DNA of 40,221 nucleotides from Bacteroidia bacterium. GTDB lineage: Bacteria; Bacteroidota; Bacteroidia; Bacteroidales; CAJPTX01. Both the position numbers and the translations under genes were made by a program. Positions 9,301 to 17,172 of the stretch are shown one piece after another (the stretch's first letter is position 1; each line of letters opens with the position of its first letter). The stretch spans positions 1 to 40,221 of the forward strand of contig CAJPTC010000025.1 of NCBI GenBank assembly GCA_905373475.1, read 5' to 3'. The notes under the pieces are model-generated. The model worked only from the letters and a program-made list of their open reading frames with translations, had not been told where the DNA came from and did not search any database.

Positions 9301-9387
9301 GAGCTGATGCGCGTTGCACAACGTTATGCGAGCCGCGATATGCTGGAAGAACTAGACAGTGAGTTGGGCGGCGTGCTGAATAGTTAG
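6343..9387 (+). CDS. DUF2723 family membrane protein (GT117, putative O-mannosyltransferase type)
   Basis: A 1014-residue multi-spanning membrane protein typical of Bacteroidetes DUF2723 (PF11028). The first ~330 residues carry many hydrophobic segments. The family motif FWDCGEFIACGYKLIVGHPP (35-54) has the acidic pair D37/E40 expected in the first loop of GT-C glycosyltransferases. A second membrane group lies around 510-610, including the conserved RERDYSFAASFYAF. The C-terminal third is soluble and holds TYADNDTFPLWYSQEVEG. The eukaryotic relative TMEM260 is a protein O-mannosyltransferase, so transfer of a lipid-linked sugar to exported protein is a reasonable inference; substrate and sugar are unknown. 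It overlaps xseB by 14 bases and is followed three bases later by a polysaccharide deacetylase gene. Confidence 0.88.
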   Translation: MNKISYRAIDVIAGWVIFVVATLVYLLTLEPTASFWDCGEFIACGYKLIVGHPPGAPFFLLLVRLFSLFAPDVEHVGVWANAMSAFASGATIMFLYWSIAHLARKLILSKEERELSAWERVLVVGASAIGALCYTFSDTFWFSAVEGEVYALSSLFTAVVFWAILKWESEFEQSRANRWIVLIAYLMGLSIGVHLLNLLAIPAICLVYYFRKYKFSWLGLVKALLLSGLLLLIVLYGVIQGLIVIASWFELLFVNGFGLPFMSGAIFFFVLLAALLVLGVVMSHKRRAYTAHLLFVCFAMLLLGYSSYTLIVVRSLADPTLDQNGVDNMFSLRSYLNREQYGDRPLITGAYYNAPVEDYVDGAEVYAPRGDRYEVVTRRTDPKYDPRFETVFPRMWSRDPVHIRGYRSWVNIKGTPISTRDRNGQEQVVAKPTFGENLLFFFRYQLGHMYWRYFMWNFSGRQNDFQGYGHDAFRGNWLTGIPVLDNARLGPQDQLPAPYKGNRAYNRYFLLPLLLGLLGLVSQFNKDTKNWGVVLTLFVLTGIAIVVYLNQKPYEPRERDYSFAASFYAFAIWVGLGVIPLARFLARFVKEKIGTSSAILVSFLGVPLLMGVQNWDDHDRSHRFVSVEFGRNLLRSVSPKGILFTYADNDTFPLWYSQEVEGFRSDVRVCNLTYLGGDWYIDVMSRKAYDAEGLPFNLKREDYLEGRNDVVLVQDRLTTPLNLGDAIRFVQSTDPRTKISSPYAGVDQLAFIPTSNLWVRADSTTLASYVSPQFLTSLYDTVYISPGSNLLYKNGFAMYALLANNDWKRGLYYSPMLPKDMYWGLDKYFVAEGIVSGVEPVKRDSTMHELVDTAKMYRYLMEDYNFRSIADERVYLDETCKRMIEYYVDAFVAGSDAFVQLGNKRRAEELLDRCFAVLPPARVGWSYKWIPLIETYYRSGAREKGDAKLHEYVQQCMATLRYIQRLSPTAYRNSENEISINTALLQELMRVAQRYASRDMLEELDSELGGVLNS

Positions 9388-9389
9388 TC

Positions 9390-10085
9390 ATGATAAATTT
9401 GAGTCCGCCACGCGGCTTGTCGCGACTTTTTACGGATATCACTTGGTACGTGGCCAGCGCGCCGCGTACCATTTATCTTACCTTCGATGACGGTCCTATG
9501 GCGGGAATAACCGACTGGTTGCTCGATCTTCTAGCCTCCTACAATGCACGTGCAACGTTCTTTTGTTTGGGACGCAATGCTGAACGCTATCCCGAATTGT
9601 TAGAACGCATTCGTCGCGAGGGGCATGCTGTGGGCAACCATACGTACAGCCATTTGCGGGGCTTTCAGGTTAATACCTCAGAATATTATCAGGATGTACT
9701 TATGGCGAATGATATTCTGCGCTCCGATCTCTTCCGTCCGCCCTACGCACGTTTTACGCCTAAGCAGTATCGCATCCTAAAATCCAACTTCAGGGTTGTA
9801 CTGTGGTCCGTATTGAGTATGGATTATAGCAAGTGGATTAGCCCTACTCGCTGTGCAGAGATGGTGCTGGGGAATGTAAGAGGCGGCGACATCGTAGTTT
9901 TTCACGATTCGCACAAGGCGGAAGCCAATCTACGCTATGCCTTACCCATTTGTTTAGAATACCTTACGGCTCTGGGATATAAGTTTGCACCCCTAGAAAA
10001 CGGACTCTGTGTACCGCTGCTCTCCGAAACGGTATCGCCAGCCCCCGTGGTACTTACTCCAGAACTCGTACGCGTAAAAAAATAG
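9390..10085 (+). CDS. Polysaccharide deacetylase family protein (NodB domain)
   Basis: A 231-residue carbohydrate esterase 4-type protein. The motifs are in order: TFDDGP (31-36, catalytic base and metal aspartate), HTYSH (84-88, metal histidines), RPPYAR (116-121), a conserved W in LWS (139) and FHDS (171-174, catalytic histidine). It probably removes N-acetyl groups from peptidoglycan or another envelope glycan. No signal peptide is evident at the N-terminus, which begins MINLSPPRGLSRLF, so it may act in the cytoplasm or be secreted in a non-classical way. It starts three bases after the DUF2723 gene, so the two are co-expressed. The true substrate cannot be read from the sequence. Confidence 0.9.
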   Translation: MINLSPPRGLSRLFTDITWYVASAPRTIYLTFDDGPMAGITDWLLDLLASYNARATFFCLGRNAERYPELLERIRREGHAVGNHTYSHLRGFQVNTSEYYQDVLMANDILRSDLFRPPYARFTPKQYRILKSNFRVVLWSVLSMDYSKWISPTRCAEMVLGNVRGGDIVVFHDSHKAEANLRYALPICLEYLTALGYKFAPLENGLCVPLLSETVSPAPVVLTPELVRVKK

Positions 10086-10135
10086 GCGTAAGCTTGAGAG
10101 GTGCAGCTTGAGGGCAAGAGGAATAATAGAGATAC

Positions 10136-10167
10136 TTGGGCAGGCAGAGGTTTGTACAATATTATTG
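10136..10167 (+). promoter_or_regulatory. Candidate promoter upstream of the M23 peptidase gene
   Basis: CTTG (TTG at 10136-10138), a 21-base spacer and TATTATTG (10160-10167, one mismatch to TAnnTTTG) give a plausible Bacteroidetes promoter in the 145-base gap after the deacetylase gene. It would leave a leader of about 55 bases. Confidence 0.35.
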
Positions 10168-10230
10168 CTGAGCAACGTACTTAAAATACCACTCACTCGT
10201 ACATATTAGTAGATTAGGAGTTAGACATTT

Positions 10231-11100
10231 ATGGGAAAAGGGCAAAAGAGCGGGAAATTTATGCAGCGCATGCGTAATGAGTACCGTTTGGTAATATCTA
10301 CGACAGATACGTTTCAGGAAAAGTGGGGCATCCGCCTAACTCGTCTCAATGTACTGGTAGCGCTCGGTGCGTTTTTCCTCATTATCTTGGCACTAAGCTG
10401 GGTTGTTATTTCGTTCACCCCCATTCGCGAATTTATGCCTGGCACTACGAATACCTCAATCTCACAGCAAGTAGTAGGCAATGCGTTACGCGCCGACTCG
10501 CTTCATCGTGAGGTGGAATTATGGTCAAACTACCTCTCCAACCTTCGAACCATCTTTCGCGGGGAAGCGCCCGAGAGTTATACAATAGTCTCCTCGGATA
10601 CTGCAGCAGCACAACGCGAAGAGGAACGCCCCGCCCTGTCAGTAGAAGATTCTTTGTTGCGCGCCCATATGGAGCAAGATTTGAAACTCAGCCTTACGCC
10701 TGGCAAAGGTAAAGACGAGCTGTCTGCCATCCTGCGCAACCTTTATCCCCCTGCTCGCGGTCAGGTGAGCAACGGATTTGATGCTTCTACACGCCATTAT
10801 GCAACCGACATTGTTTCAAAGCCCGAAACACCCATTTGTGCCATTGCAGATGGTACTGTGGTTATGGCTATGTGGAGTTCGGAGGAAGGCTATGTGATAG
10901 CTATACAGCATGGCGCAGGGCTTCTCTCTATTTTCAAGCACAATAAACAGCTTCTGAAGAAGGTAGGCGACCCAGTACATCGGGCAGATGCCGTGGCAAC
11001 GATGGGGAACACGGGAACTCTCACTACAGGGCCTCACCTCCACTTTGAACTGTGGCACGATGGTCGCCCTCTGAACGCGGAAGATTATATTGCTTTTTAG
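10231..11100 (+). CDS. Membrane-anchored M23 family metallopeptidase
   Basis: A 289-residue bitopic protein. A basic cytoplasmic N-terminus is followed by one transmembrane segment (about 41-62), a low-complexity periplasmic linker and a C-terminal LytM/M23 domain (about 175-289). The zinc and catalytic residues are all present: H189 and D193 in RHYATD, and H269/H271 in GPHLHFELW. M23 enzymes cut cross-bridge peptides of peptidoglycan or activate amidases. With intact residues this one is probably an active endopeptidase, unlike degenerate EnvC/NlpD types. The gene is eight bases upstream of dxr. Confidence 0.9.
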   Translation: MGKGQKSGKFMQRMRNEYRLVISTTDTFQEKWGIRLTRLNVLVALGAFFLIILALSWVVISFTPIREFMPGTTNTSISQQVVGNALRADSLHREVELWSNYLSNLRTIFRGEAPESYTIVSSDTAAAQREEERPALSVEDSLLRAHMEQDLKLSLTPGKGKDELSAILRNLYPPARGQVSNGFDASTRHYATDIVSKPETPICAIADGTVVMAMWSSEEGYVIAIQHGAGLLSIFKHNKQLLKKVGDPVHRADAVATMGNTGTLTTGPHLHFELWHDGRPLNAEDYIAF

Positions 11101-11108
11101 AACGCACG

Positions 11109-12278
11109 ATGGTTAGACGAACGAACCTTGCTATTCTCGGTTCTACAGGCTCTATCGGGCATCAGAGTCTAGACGTAGTAGCCACGCACCCCGAGCTCTT
11201 CGGAGTGGTTTTACTTACCGCCAACCATCAGTGGGGAAAATTGGTAGAGCAAGCCCGCCGTTTTAAGCCCAAATACGTGGTGATTGGCGAGAAAGGCTTT
11301 TACACGAATGTATGCGAGGCGCTAGCGGATACGGACATAGAGGTCTATGCGGGCGCAGATGCTATATGTCAGCTGGTACAACTGGAAGAGATAGATACCG
11401 TGGTTGTAGCCATTGTGGGCTATGCGGGGCTATTACCGACGGTTCGCGCCATAGAAGCTGGGAAACGTATTGCGCTGGCCAACAAGGAGTCGTTGGTGGT
11501 AGCTGGCGAATTGGTAACAGCGCTTGTGTCGCGCTACAACGCCACGTTGCTGCCCATGGATTCGGAGCACTCGGCTATATTCCAGTGTTTGGCGGGCGAG
11601 TTTGTAGAGCCCGAGAAACTCATTCTTACTGCTTCGGGCGGCCCTTTCCGTACTTACACCGAGGAACAGATGAGTACGATTACGCCCGCAGATGCCATGG
11701 CGCACCCCAAATGGAATATGGGAGCGAAAATCTCAGTGGATTCTGCAACGATGATGAACAAGGGCTTTGAGGTGATCGAAGCGCACTGGTTGTTCAACAT
11801 TCCCTACGAACGTATTGAGGTATTGGTACATCCCGAATCAATTATACACTCCATGGTGCAGTTCAGCGATGGCGCTATAAAAGCACAGATGGGCGTACCA
11901 GATATGCGCATCCCGATTCAGTACGCACTAACCTATCCATACCGCCTTAACTCGCCTAGTATTGCCTATCGTTTTGGTCCAGGTGAGTCGCTTACCTTCG
12001 ATCTACCTGACTACGAACGTTTTCCCTCGCTCTCGCTAGCGGTCGCCGCAGGGCAGACAGGCGGGAATGCTCCCTGTATTCTCAATGCTGCGAATGAAGA
12101 GGCTATTTTGGCATTCCTTGCCGACCGCATAAAGTTTGTACAAATCCCTGTTGTGGTAGAACGCGCTCTGGAACTCGTAGATTATATAGAGAAACCCACC
12201 CTCGAGCAATATATTGAAACCAATCGCGAGGCGCGCGAGAGTGCATCTTGGATTATCAGCAAATTAACCCAAAAGTAG
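11109..12278 (+). CDS. dxr: 1-deoxy-D-xylulose 5-phosphate reductoisomerase
   Basis: A 389-residue enzyme that converts DXP to 2-C-methyl-D-erythritol 4-phosphate with NADPH, the committed step of the MEP isoprenoid pathway. Visible motifs are the nucleotide-binding LGSTGSIG at the N-terminus, ANKESLV, LTASGGPFR, the active-site block HPKWNMGAKISVDSATMMNK, and HPESIIHSMVQF. The start at 11109 is preferred over an in-frame ATG at 11052, which lies inside the M23 gene and would add 19 unrelated residues before the Rossmann strand. The stop codon directly abuts the ATG of rseP, so the two are co-translated. Confidence 0.96.
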   Translation: MVRRTNLAILGSTGSIGHQSLDVVATHPELFGVVLLTANHQWGKLVEQARRFKPKYVVIGEKGFYTNVCEALADTDIEVYAGADAICQLVQLEEIDTVVVAIVGYAGLLPTVRAIEAGKRIALANKESLVVAGELVTALVSRYNATLLPMDSEHSAIFQCLAGEFVEPEKLILTASGGPFRTYTEEQMSTITPADAMAHPKWNMGAKISVDSATMMNKGFEVIEAHWLFNIPYERIEVLVHPESIIHSMVQFSDGAIKAQMGVPDMRIPIQYALTYPYRLNSPSIAYRFGPGESLTFDLPDYERFPSLSLAVAAGQTGGNAPCILNAANEEAILAFLADRIKFVQIPVVVERALELVDYIEKPTLEQYIETNREARESASWIISKLTQK

Positions 12279-13601
12279 ATGGTTGTACTTATCAAGGCTG
12301 CCCAGTTGCTTTGTAGCCTTTCCATTCTGGTTATTCTTCACGAATTCGGGCACTACCTTGCTGCAAGAGCTTTTGGAGTACGTGTTGAAAAGTTCTACCT
12401 GTTCTTCAATCCGTGGTTTACGCTTTTCAAGAAAAAGATAGGCGACACGGAATGGGGAATTGGCTGGTTGCCTTTAGGGGGGTATGCCAAGATAGCAGGC
12501 ATGGTAGACGAATCGATGGACACAGGAGGACTAGAAAAACCGCCACAACCCTACGAGTTTCGTGCCAAGGCAGCGTGGAAACGCCTCATTATCATACTCG
12601 GCGGCATTATTATGAACCTCATTACCGCTTGGGTAATATATTCTTGTCTTATATGGTCGAACGGAGAAAGCTACCTCCCGACGCGCGAATTGCGTTACGG
12701 AATAGTGGCAGATTCGCTCCTACAAGATATAGGTTTTAAGACGGGCGATAAGCTCCTCTATGTAAATGGGAAGGAGTATGAAAATTATGCCGATTTCTCT
12801 ATTGCTTCCATTGTAAAGCCAGATGCTGTAGTAACCGTGGAACGCGACGGCAAAGAGGTAGATGTACGCATGGACAAGGCCTACCTAGCCGAACTCCTCA
12901 AGCGGGCACCGCTCTACGAACCGCGCATCCCTCTAACAATAGGTACAGTTCGCCCGAACTCGCCTGCGAGCGCGGCAGGACTCATGGTAGGCGATAGTCT
13001 TGTCTCGATAAATGACTCCGCGGCGTTCTTTTTTGACGAGTTGAAACACTCAATTCGTACACATAGAGACGATACAATAACCGTAGGCGTAATGCGGAGT
13101 AATACTCTTGCCACTTCGCGTGTTGCAGTGCCCGATTCTTGTATTATTGGTATTGCGCCCGAGACCGACCTGTCGGGTGTGTTCCACTTCGCTTCCAAAG
13201 AATATGGCTTCTTTGCTTCGTTTGTAGCGGGGGCACAGCGCTTTCGCTCAATGCTAAGCAATTATTGGAACTCTCTGAAACTGCTGTTTGTACCCGAGGC
13301 AAAGGCGCATAAATCGGTAGGAGGTTTTATATCAATAGGGAAAATATTCCCGAGTACGTGGGACTGGAACTCTTTTTGGTCGCTGACAGCTTTTCTCTCG
13401 CTCATGCTTGCCGTGATGAACGTACTCCCGATTCCCGCACTAGATGGGGGACATGCAATTCTCATCCTTATTGAACTGCTAACGGGCAAAAAACTGGGGA
13501 CGCGCGTACTTATTACCCTTCAGCTCGTAGGAATGTGTTTACTTTTCCTCCTGCTCATCTACGCGAATGTAAACGACGTACTACGTCTTTTCAACCCATA
13601 G
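12279..13601 (+). CDS. rseP: RIP metalloprotease RseP (site-2 protease family)
   Basis: A 440-residue intramembrane zinc protease of family M50. The first membrane helix carries HEFGH (21-25, two zinc ligands and the catalytic glutamate). The last conserved helix carries the third ligand in NVLPIPALDGGH (381-392). Between them lie two PDZ-like domains, with LLYVNGKEYENY in the first and NSPASAAGLMVGDSLVSIND in the second. RseP releases anti-sigma factors and cleaves remnant signal peptides, so it links envelope stress to transcription. It is placed directly after dxr (TAG-ATG adjacent) and three bases before a lytic transglycosylase gene. dxr-rseP adjacency is a conserved bacterial arrangement. 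Confidence 0.95.
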   Translation: MVVLIKAAQLLCSLSILVILHEFGHYLAARAFGVRVEKFYLFFNPWFTLFKKKIGDTEWGIGWLPLGGYAKIAGMVDESMDTGGLEKPPQPYEFRAKAAWKRLIIILGGIIMNLITAWVIYSCLIWSNGESYLPTRELRYGIVADSLLQDIGFKTGDKLLYVNGKEYENYADFSIASIVKPDAVVTVERDGKEVDVRMDKAYLAELLKRAPLYEPRIPLTIGTVRPNSPASAAGLMVGDSLVSINDSAAFFFDELKHSIRTHRDDTITVGVMRSNTLATSRVAVPDSCIIGIAPETDLSGVFHFASKEYGFFASFVAGAQRFRSMLSNYWNSLKLLFVPEAKAHKSVGGFISIGKIFPSTWDWNSFWSLTAFLSLMLAVMNVLPIPALDGGHAILILIELLTGKKLGTRVLITLQLVGMCLLFLLLIYANVNDVLRLFNP

Positions 13602-13604
13602 TGA

Positions 13605-14903
13605 ATGAACGATAACGACACCCCCCTACGGCTGTTTGGACTCCGATGGTGGCTTGCTGCTTGCGCGGTGTTGTTCTTTTATGCACACAGCGAAGGGCGA
13701 AGTCTTGAGAATCGGATACAGGCTTCGGCATCAAGCAATGTTAATGTGCTCACAACGGGGCTGATGAGTTTACATTACATCGATAAGCTTTGGACTACAC
13801 ACCACGCACTGGATTCTGCTACGGGGAGTCAGCCCGATTTGGTCTATGAGTATCGGATTGCGGAACTTAACAGACGCTCGCCTTTCCCCTACCGTTTTCA
13901 TCCGCTCGTGCTGAAGTACATTAAGATTTATAGCATTGAGCGACGCGAGCAAGTACAGCAGATGTTAGGACTTGCCGAGCTCTATTTCCCTATCTTTCGC
14001 GAGGAGTTAGATAAGTATCAGCTGCCCCTAGAGCTCGTTTATCTGTCGGTTGTAGAGTCAGCACTAAATCCGCTAGCTGTTTCAAAAAGCGGTGCAGTAG
14101 GACTATGGCAGTTTAAGATCAATACCGCAGAGATGTTCGATCTTCATGTTGACAGCTTTGTTGACGAACGCATGAACCCTACCCTGTCTACCGAGGCAGC
14201 CTGCTTATATCTCGATTACCTGTACAAAGTCTTTGGCAATTGGGCACTTGCCTTGGCAGCTTACAACGCAGGACCAGGTACTGTGCAGCGCGCCATTCAA
14301 CGTGCGGGAGGCGAAACCGATTTTTGGAAACTCCTACCCTACCTCCCCGAGGCAGCACAGAACTATGTACCAGCCTTCATTGCAGCCTCTTACATTTTTA
14401 ACTACCACGACGAACATAATCTGCACTCGCAAGCCCCTCCTATCCGTTTTCAAGAGGTAGATACGATTCAAATCTCGGATGCACTTTCTTTCGGCGCTCT
14501 TAGTTCGTGGACAGACATCCCATTAGAACTACTCCACTTTCTCAATCCGAGCTACCGCCAAGGATACGTTCCGAAACCCATTAGCGGTAGCGTACCTATT
14601 CTGTTGCCTAAGAATAAGATAGAACGCTATATAGCGAACAGCGACCGCATTCATGCCCAGAGTTACAAAATCTCACAAAACCCCTTCCCGATAGAGAAGG
14701 GACGCAAAATACACTACCAGCATGAAGTTGCAAGGGGTGAATTCTTGCATAAAATCGCTTTGCAATACGAGTGCACGGTAGCTGACCTTGAGCAGTGGAA
14801 TGGGGGCGGAAAACTAAAAATACACCCTGGCGATAAACTCAGCGTTTGGATTACGCCAGACATCTATGCACGCATCGAGCGCGAACTGATAGGGCGCTAC
14901 TAA
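13605..14903 (+). CDS. Lytic transglycosylase (MltD-like) with C-terminal LysM
   Basis: A 432-residue exported peptidoglycan hydrolase. A hydrophobic segment near residues 14-28 is a signal peptide or anchor. The SLT/family 1 domain (about 130-255) has the catalytic glutamate E151 in VVESALNPLAVSKSGAVGLW and the signature GNWALALAAYNAGPGTVQRA. The C-terminal ~50 residues (HEVARGEFLHKIALQYECTV, then LKIHPGDKLSVW) form a LysM glycan-binding domain. It cleaves the MurNAc-GlcNAc bond and forms 1,6-anhydro ends. The domain order matches MltD of Proteobacteria, though with a single clear LysM. It is co-transcribed with rseP. Confidence 0.92.
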   Translation: MNDNDTPLRLFGLRWWLAACAVLFFYAHSEGRSLENRIQASASSNVNVLTTGLMSLHYIDKLWTTHHALDSATGSQPDLVYEYRIAELNRRSPFPYRFHPLVLKYIKIYSIERREQVQQMLGLAELYFPIFREELDKYQLPLELVYLSVVESALNPLAVSKSGAVGLWQFKINTAEMFDLHVDSFVDERMNPTLSTEAACLYLDYLYKVFGNWALALAAYNAGPGTVQRAIQRAGGETDFWKLLPYLPEAAQNYVPAFIAASYIFNYHDEHNLHSQAPPIRFQEVDTIQISDALSFGALSSWTDIPLELLHFLNPSYRQGYVPKPISGSVPILLPKNKIERYIANSDRIHAQSYKISQNPFPIEKGRKIHYQHEVARGEFLHKIALQYECTVADLEQWNGGGKLKIHPGDKLSVWITPDIYARIERELIGRY

Positions 14904-14917
14904 ACATTCTATTGAAG

Positions 14918-15480
14918 ATGGAGAAAAACAACGGGAGTAGTATTTTTGAGCGTCTTCGTTTAGGAGAAAGTGTTTCCTTTTTCGATCCCGACTATCATTT
15001 GATTAACGAGGCCTGTACAAGAACTCGCGAGGTAATGCACAGAGCGAATCACGAGCATGACACTGCCGTTATTCGCGGGCTATTGAGTACGGTATTCAAA
15101 CAAACGATTCCAGCTACGAGCATAATAATTCCTCCTTTTCATCTCAACTATGTGGGAAACACGCAGTTGAGTGAACACGTTTTCATCAACTACGATTGTT
15201 CGTTGCTCGATCTTTGTGGCGACGTAATTATTGAAGAGGGGGTAATGATAGCTCCACGCGTAAGTCTGAGCACCGAAGGGCATCCTACTGCACCTCAACG
15301 TAGGCAGGAGCTTGTTGGGGCGGGCATTACGATTCTTGGATTGGGCTCGGCGCAATCATTCTTCCAGGCGTAACGGTTGGCGAGAATTCCGTTGTTGCCG
15401 CGGGCGCAGTGGTAAGCAAAAATGTTGCCCCAAACACCGTAGTGGGAGGCGTCCCCGCACGTGTTCTTGCCAATTTATAG
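14918..15480 (+). pseudogene. Hexapeptide-repeat acetyltransferase, frameshifted
   Basis: A maltose/galactoside O-acetyltransferase-type (left-handed beta helix) gene broken by a frameshift. From ATG 14918 the frame reads MEKNNGSSIFERLRLGES, then IIIPPFHLNYVGNT, FINYDCSLLDLCGDVIIEEG and ISL-type hexapeptides up to GAGITI. It then goes out of frame and would stop at 15373. The third frame continues the family sequence: WIGLGAIILPGVTVGENS, VVAAGAVVSKNVAPNTVVGG, then VPARVLANL and TAG at 15478-15480. Relatives have a GDN/GEN-type insertion between ITI and WIG, so about 10 bases appear to be lost near 15330-15342. A deletion between two ATT triplets would explain this. It could be a true pseudogene or a sequencing error. 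The last 26 bases are duplicated at 16263-16288. Confidence 0.8.
15454..15479 (+). repeat. 26-bp direct repeat, copy 1 (acetyltransferase 3' end)
   Basis: Begins CCCGCACGTGTTC and ends CAATTTATA. It is identical to 16263-16288. This copy encodes the PARVLANL tail of the acetyltransferase; the second lies past the HXXEE gene. The pair delimits a segment of about 0.8 kb. Confidence 0.9.
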
Positions 15481-15482
15481 CA

Positions 15483-15623
15483 ATGAAAGAAGCGACTTCT
15501 GAACAAGATATTGCCAATAGAGCATGGCTTTCAACATGCATATCCTTGATAGGGCTGATGGAATCCTTTCTATATACTCAAAGGAACAGTGTTTTGAATT
15601 CGCAAAATAGCGTATCGGCATAG
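15483..15623 (+). CDS. Short open frame inside the insert (46 aa)
   Basis: An ATG three bases after the acetyltransferase stop opens a 46-codon frame. The product starts MKEATSEQDIANRAWLSTC and ends NSVLNSQNSVSA. I do not recognise it. It lies wholly in the segment between the two 26-bp repeats and ends 18 bases before the HXXEE gene. It may be a remnant of a longer gene carried in with the insert, or chance. Confidence 0.25.
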   Translation: MKEATSEQDIANRAWLSTCISLIGLMESFLYTQRNSVLNSQNSVSA

Positions 15624-15641
15624 AATTTTGTTCTATCAAAA

Positions 15642-16184
15642 ATGCAAGAAAAGATGGCGGATTTAGAATTGATTATGCTACTTCTCCCTGCCGTATTCAT
15701 GGTTCACGAATACGAAGAGATTATCATGTTCAGGCATTGGCTTGACAGAAATAAGGACAAACTGAAAAGAGAGTTTCCGAAATTCGATCGGTTTCTTGTA
15801 CGCAGTGGACACTTTAACTATTCCACTGCCACTTTCGCTGTTGGAACCGCCCACGAATTCTTGTTGATTTCTCTCATTTCTTTCTATGCCGTATGGCAGA
15901 ACGCGTATCAATTATGGTTCGCAGCACTCGCAGCGTATTCCGTTCACCTTTTGATGCATATTGCACAATGGGTGATATACCGAAAATATGTACCTGTCAT
16001 CATTACATCAATCCTAACATTGCCTTATTGTATTTATGCCTTTATTGAATTTGTAAAAGCTTACATTCTATCTCCTTCTCAAATGCTCTTGTGGGCTGTG
16101 GCTGGTATCATTCTTACCATACTGAGCTTACTCTCCGCATTTTTCTTAATGGGAAAATTTCAAAGGTTGCAGGAGAGAGAATAG
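15642..16184 (+). CDS. HXXEE domain membrane protein
   Basis: A 180-residue membrane protein of the HXXEE family (PF13787). The defining motif MVHEYEEIIMF is near residues 20-30. A conserved AHEFLL follows mid-protein (about 70), then SVHLLMHIAQW (about 100-110). These histidines and glutamates lie at the edges of about five hydrophobic helices, a layout that suggests an intramembrane metal site, though no activity is established. A later ATG at 15654 is possible. The gene and its AT-rich surroundings sit between two copies of a 26-bp repeat of the preceding gene's 3' end, so it looks like recently acquired cargo. Confidence 0.8.
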   Translation: MQEKMADLELIMLLLPAVFMVHEYEEIIMFRHWLDRNKDKLKREFPKFDRFLVRSGHFNYSTATFAVGTAHEFLLISLISFYAVWQNAYQLWFAALAAYSVHLLMHIAQWVIYRKYVPVIITSILTLPYCIYAFIEFVKAYILSPSQMLLWAVAGIILTILSLLSAFFLMGKFQRLQERE

Positions 16185-16262
16185 AGTCGTAATGTAATTA
16201 CGACAGGAAGAATTTACTTCATTAAGACGAAATAAACCCTTTCTTTAACTCTTCGTGCTATT

Positions 16263-16288
16263 CCCGCACGTGTTCTTGCCAATTTATA
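16263..16288 (+). repeat. 26-bp direct repeat, copy 2
   Basis: Exact copy of 15454-15479. Here it lies in a non-coding position 78 bases after the HXXEE stop codon and is followed by sequence unrelated to that after copy 1. It marks the right edge of the inserted segment. Confidence 0.9.
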
Positions 16289-16377
16289 AGGCAACAGCAC
16301 TACAGTGTGCGCGAAAACGCGCCTCCGCAACTTTCAGTGGAATAAAAAATTTTATGGATAGAGCGTTGAGAAAGCCT

Positions 16378-17142
16378 TTATTTCTCAACAACAAGTCGAG
16401 CGGTATATACTACTTCGCCATCCATTTCGATACGAACAAAGTACACGCCCTTAGGAAATAACTCGGACGAGAACTGATGTACACTTCCGCCCGAAACAGT
16501 GGCACGATACAAGCGTGTTCCGAGCAAATCTACTACCGAGACTGTGCCCGCAGAACCACTGGGGAATGTCTGTAGGTCTATAAAGATTGGCCCTTGCCGC
16601 ACAGGGTTAGGGTAAATAGGCACAACGATAGAATGCGGGCTTCCGAACGTGTTGGCCCATGGTATTTCCTCGCCTGGTATACGCAATCCCTCTAGGTTGA
16701 TATCTAGCCTAGCAAAGTCCTCTGTTGCCCCAGTCCGTCGTGCATGTACCGAGACCACGCCACTCGCTGAAGCATTCAGCTCCCCCAAATGGAGGCGCAG
16801 CGGTAGCCCATTTTCGAACAATTGCGACACTTGCCCTGCGGAGATGCGTAAGCGTTCTGCCCCGATGCTAACGCTATACCCTCTGTATTCGAGGGTAACA
16901 CCTTGCAAGCTCTTCTTTTTCCCACTGAACGTAAGAAAAAACTCAAGGTCACTGTTAGGGTAATTGCCTGCCAAACGCAGTTGCAGCGGACGCCCTACTC
17001 CGAGATTGAGCACATTGAGCGAGCAGTACCCTTCTTCGCAGCTCTGACCGTTAACCACAAAGTGTGCAGAACGCTGCGCCCAGAGTGTAAGACTGAGCGA
17101 CAGAGCTAAAAGTACCAAAATAAGTGTTCTACACGTCCGCAT
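16378..17142 (-). CDS. Secreted protein with T9SS type A sorting domain (254 aa)
   Basis: A 254-residue exported protein. The start at 17142 gives MRTCRTLILVLLALSL, a clean signal peptide cleaved near WAQ-RS. The longer frame beginning at 17184 is unlikely because the -7 box at 17150-17157 lies inside it. Residues about 25-170 are a beta-rich region with no family I can name. The C-terminus has the sorting-domain pattern: IVVPIYPNPVRQG, VSVVDLLGTRLYRA, LFPKGVYFVRIEM and a final ARLVVEK. It should therefore be carried across the outer membrane by the type IX system. It is transcribed divergently from tlyA. Confidence 0.85.
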   Translation of the reverse strand: MRTCRTLILVLLALSLSLTLWAQRSAHFVVNGQSCEEGYCSLNVLNLGVGRPLQLRLAGNYPNSDLEFFLTFSGKKKSLQGVTLEYRGYSVSIGAERLRISAGQVSQLFENGLPLRLHLGELNASASGVVSVHARRTGATEDFARLDINLEGLRIPGEEIPWANTFGSPHSIVVPIYPNPVRQGPIFIDLQTFPSGSAGTVSVVDLLGTRLYRATVSGGSVHQFSSELFPKGVYFVRIEMDGEVVYTARLVVEK

Positions 17143-17149
17143 GGTTATG

Positions 17150-17157
17150 CAAAGATA
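17150..17157 (-). promoter_or_regulatory. -7 promoter box for the 254-aa T9SS protein
   Basis: Minus-strand TATCTTTG, an exact TAnnTTTG match, lies seven bases upstream of the ATG at 17142. The transcript would have almost no leader. Confidence 0.6.
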
Positions 17158-17172
17158 CGAATTCTGACTATA

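Noticed and set aside
10086..10230. tRNA or small RNA in the gap before the M23 peptidase gene
   Set aside because: No cloverleaf, CCA end or strong hairpin could be found; only a weak promoter candidate is visible.
16366..16388. TTGAGAAA/TTTCTCAA hairpin as terminator of the 254-aa T9SS protein gene
   Set aside because: The stem overlaps the stop codon and no T run follows directly on the minus strand, so terminator function is not supported.
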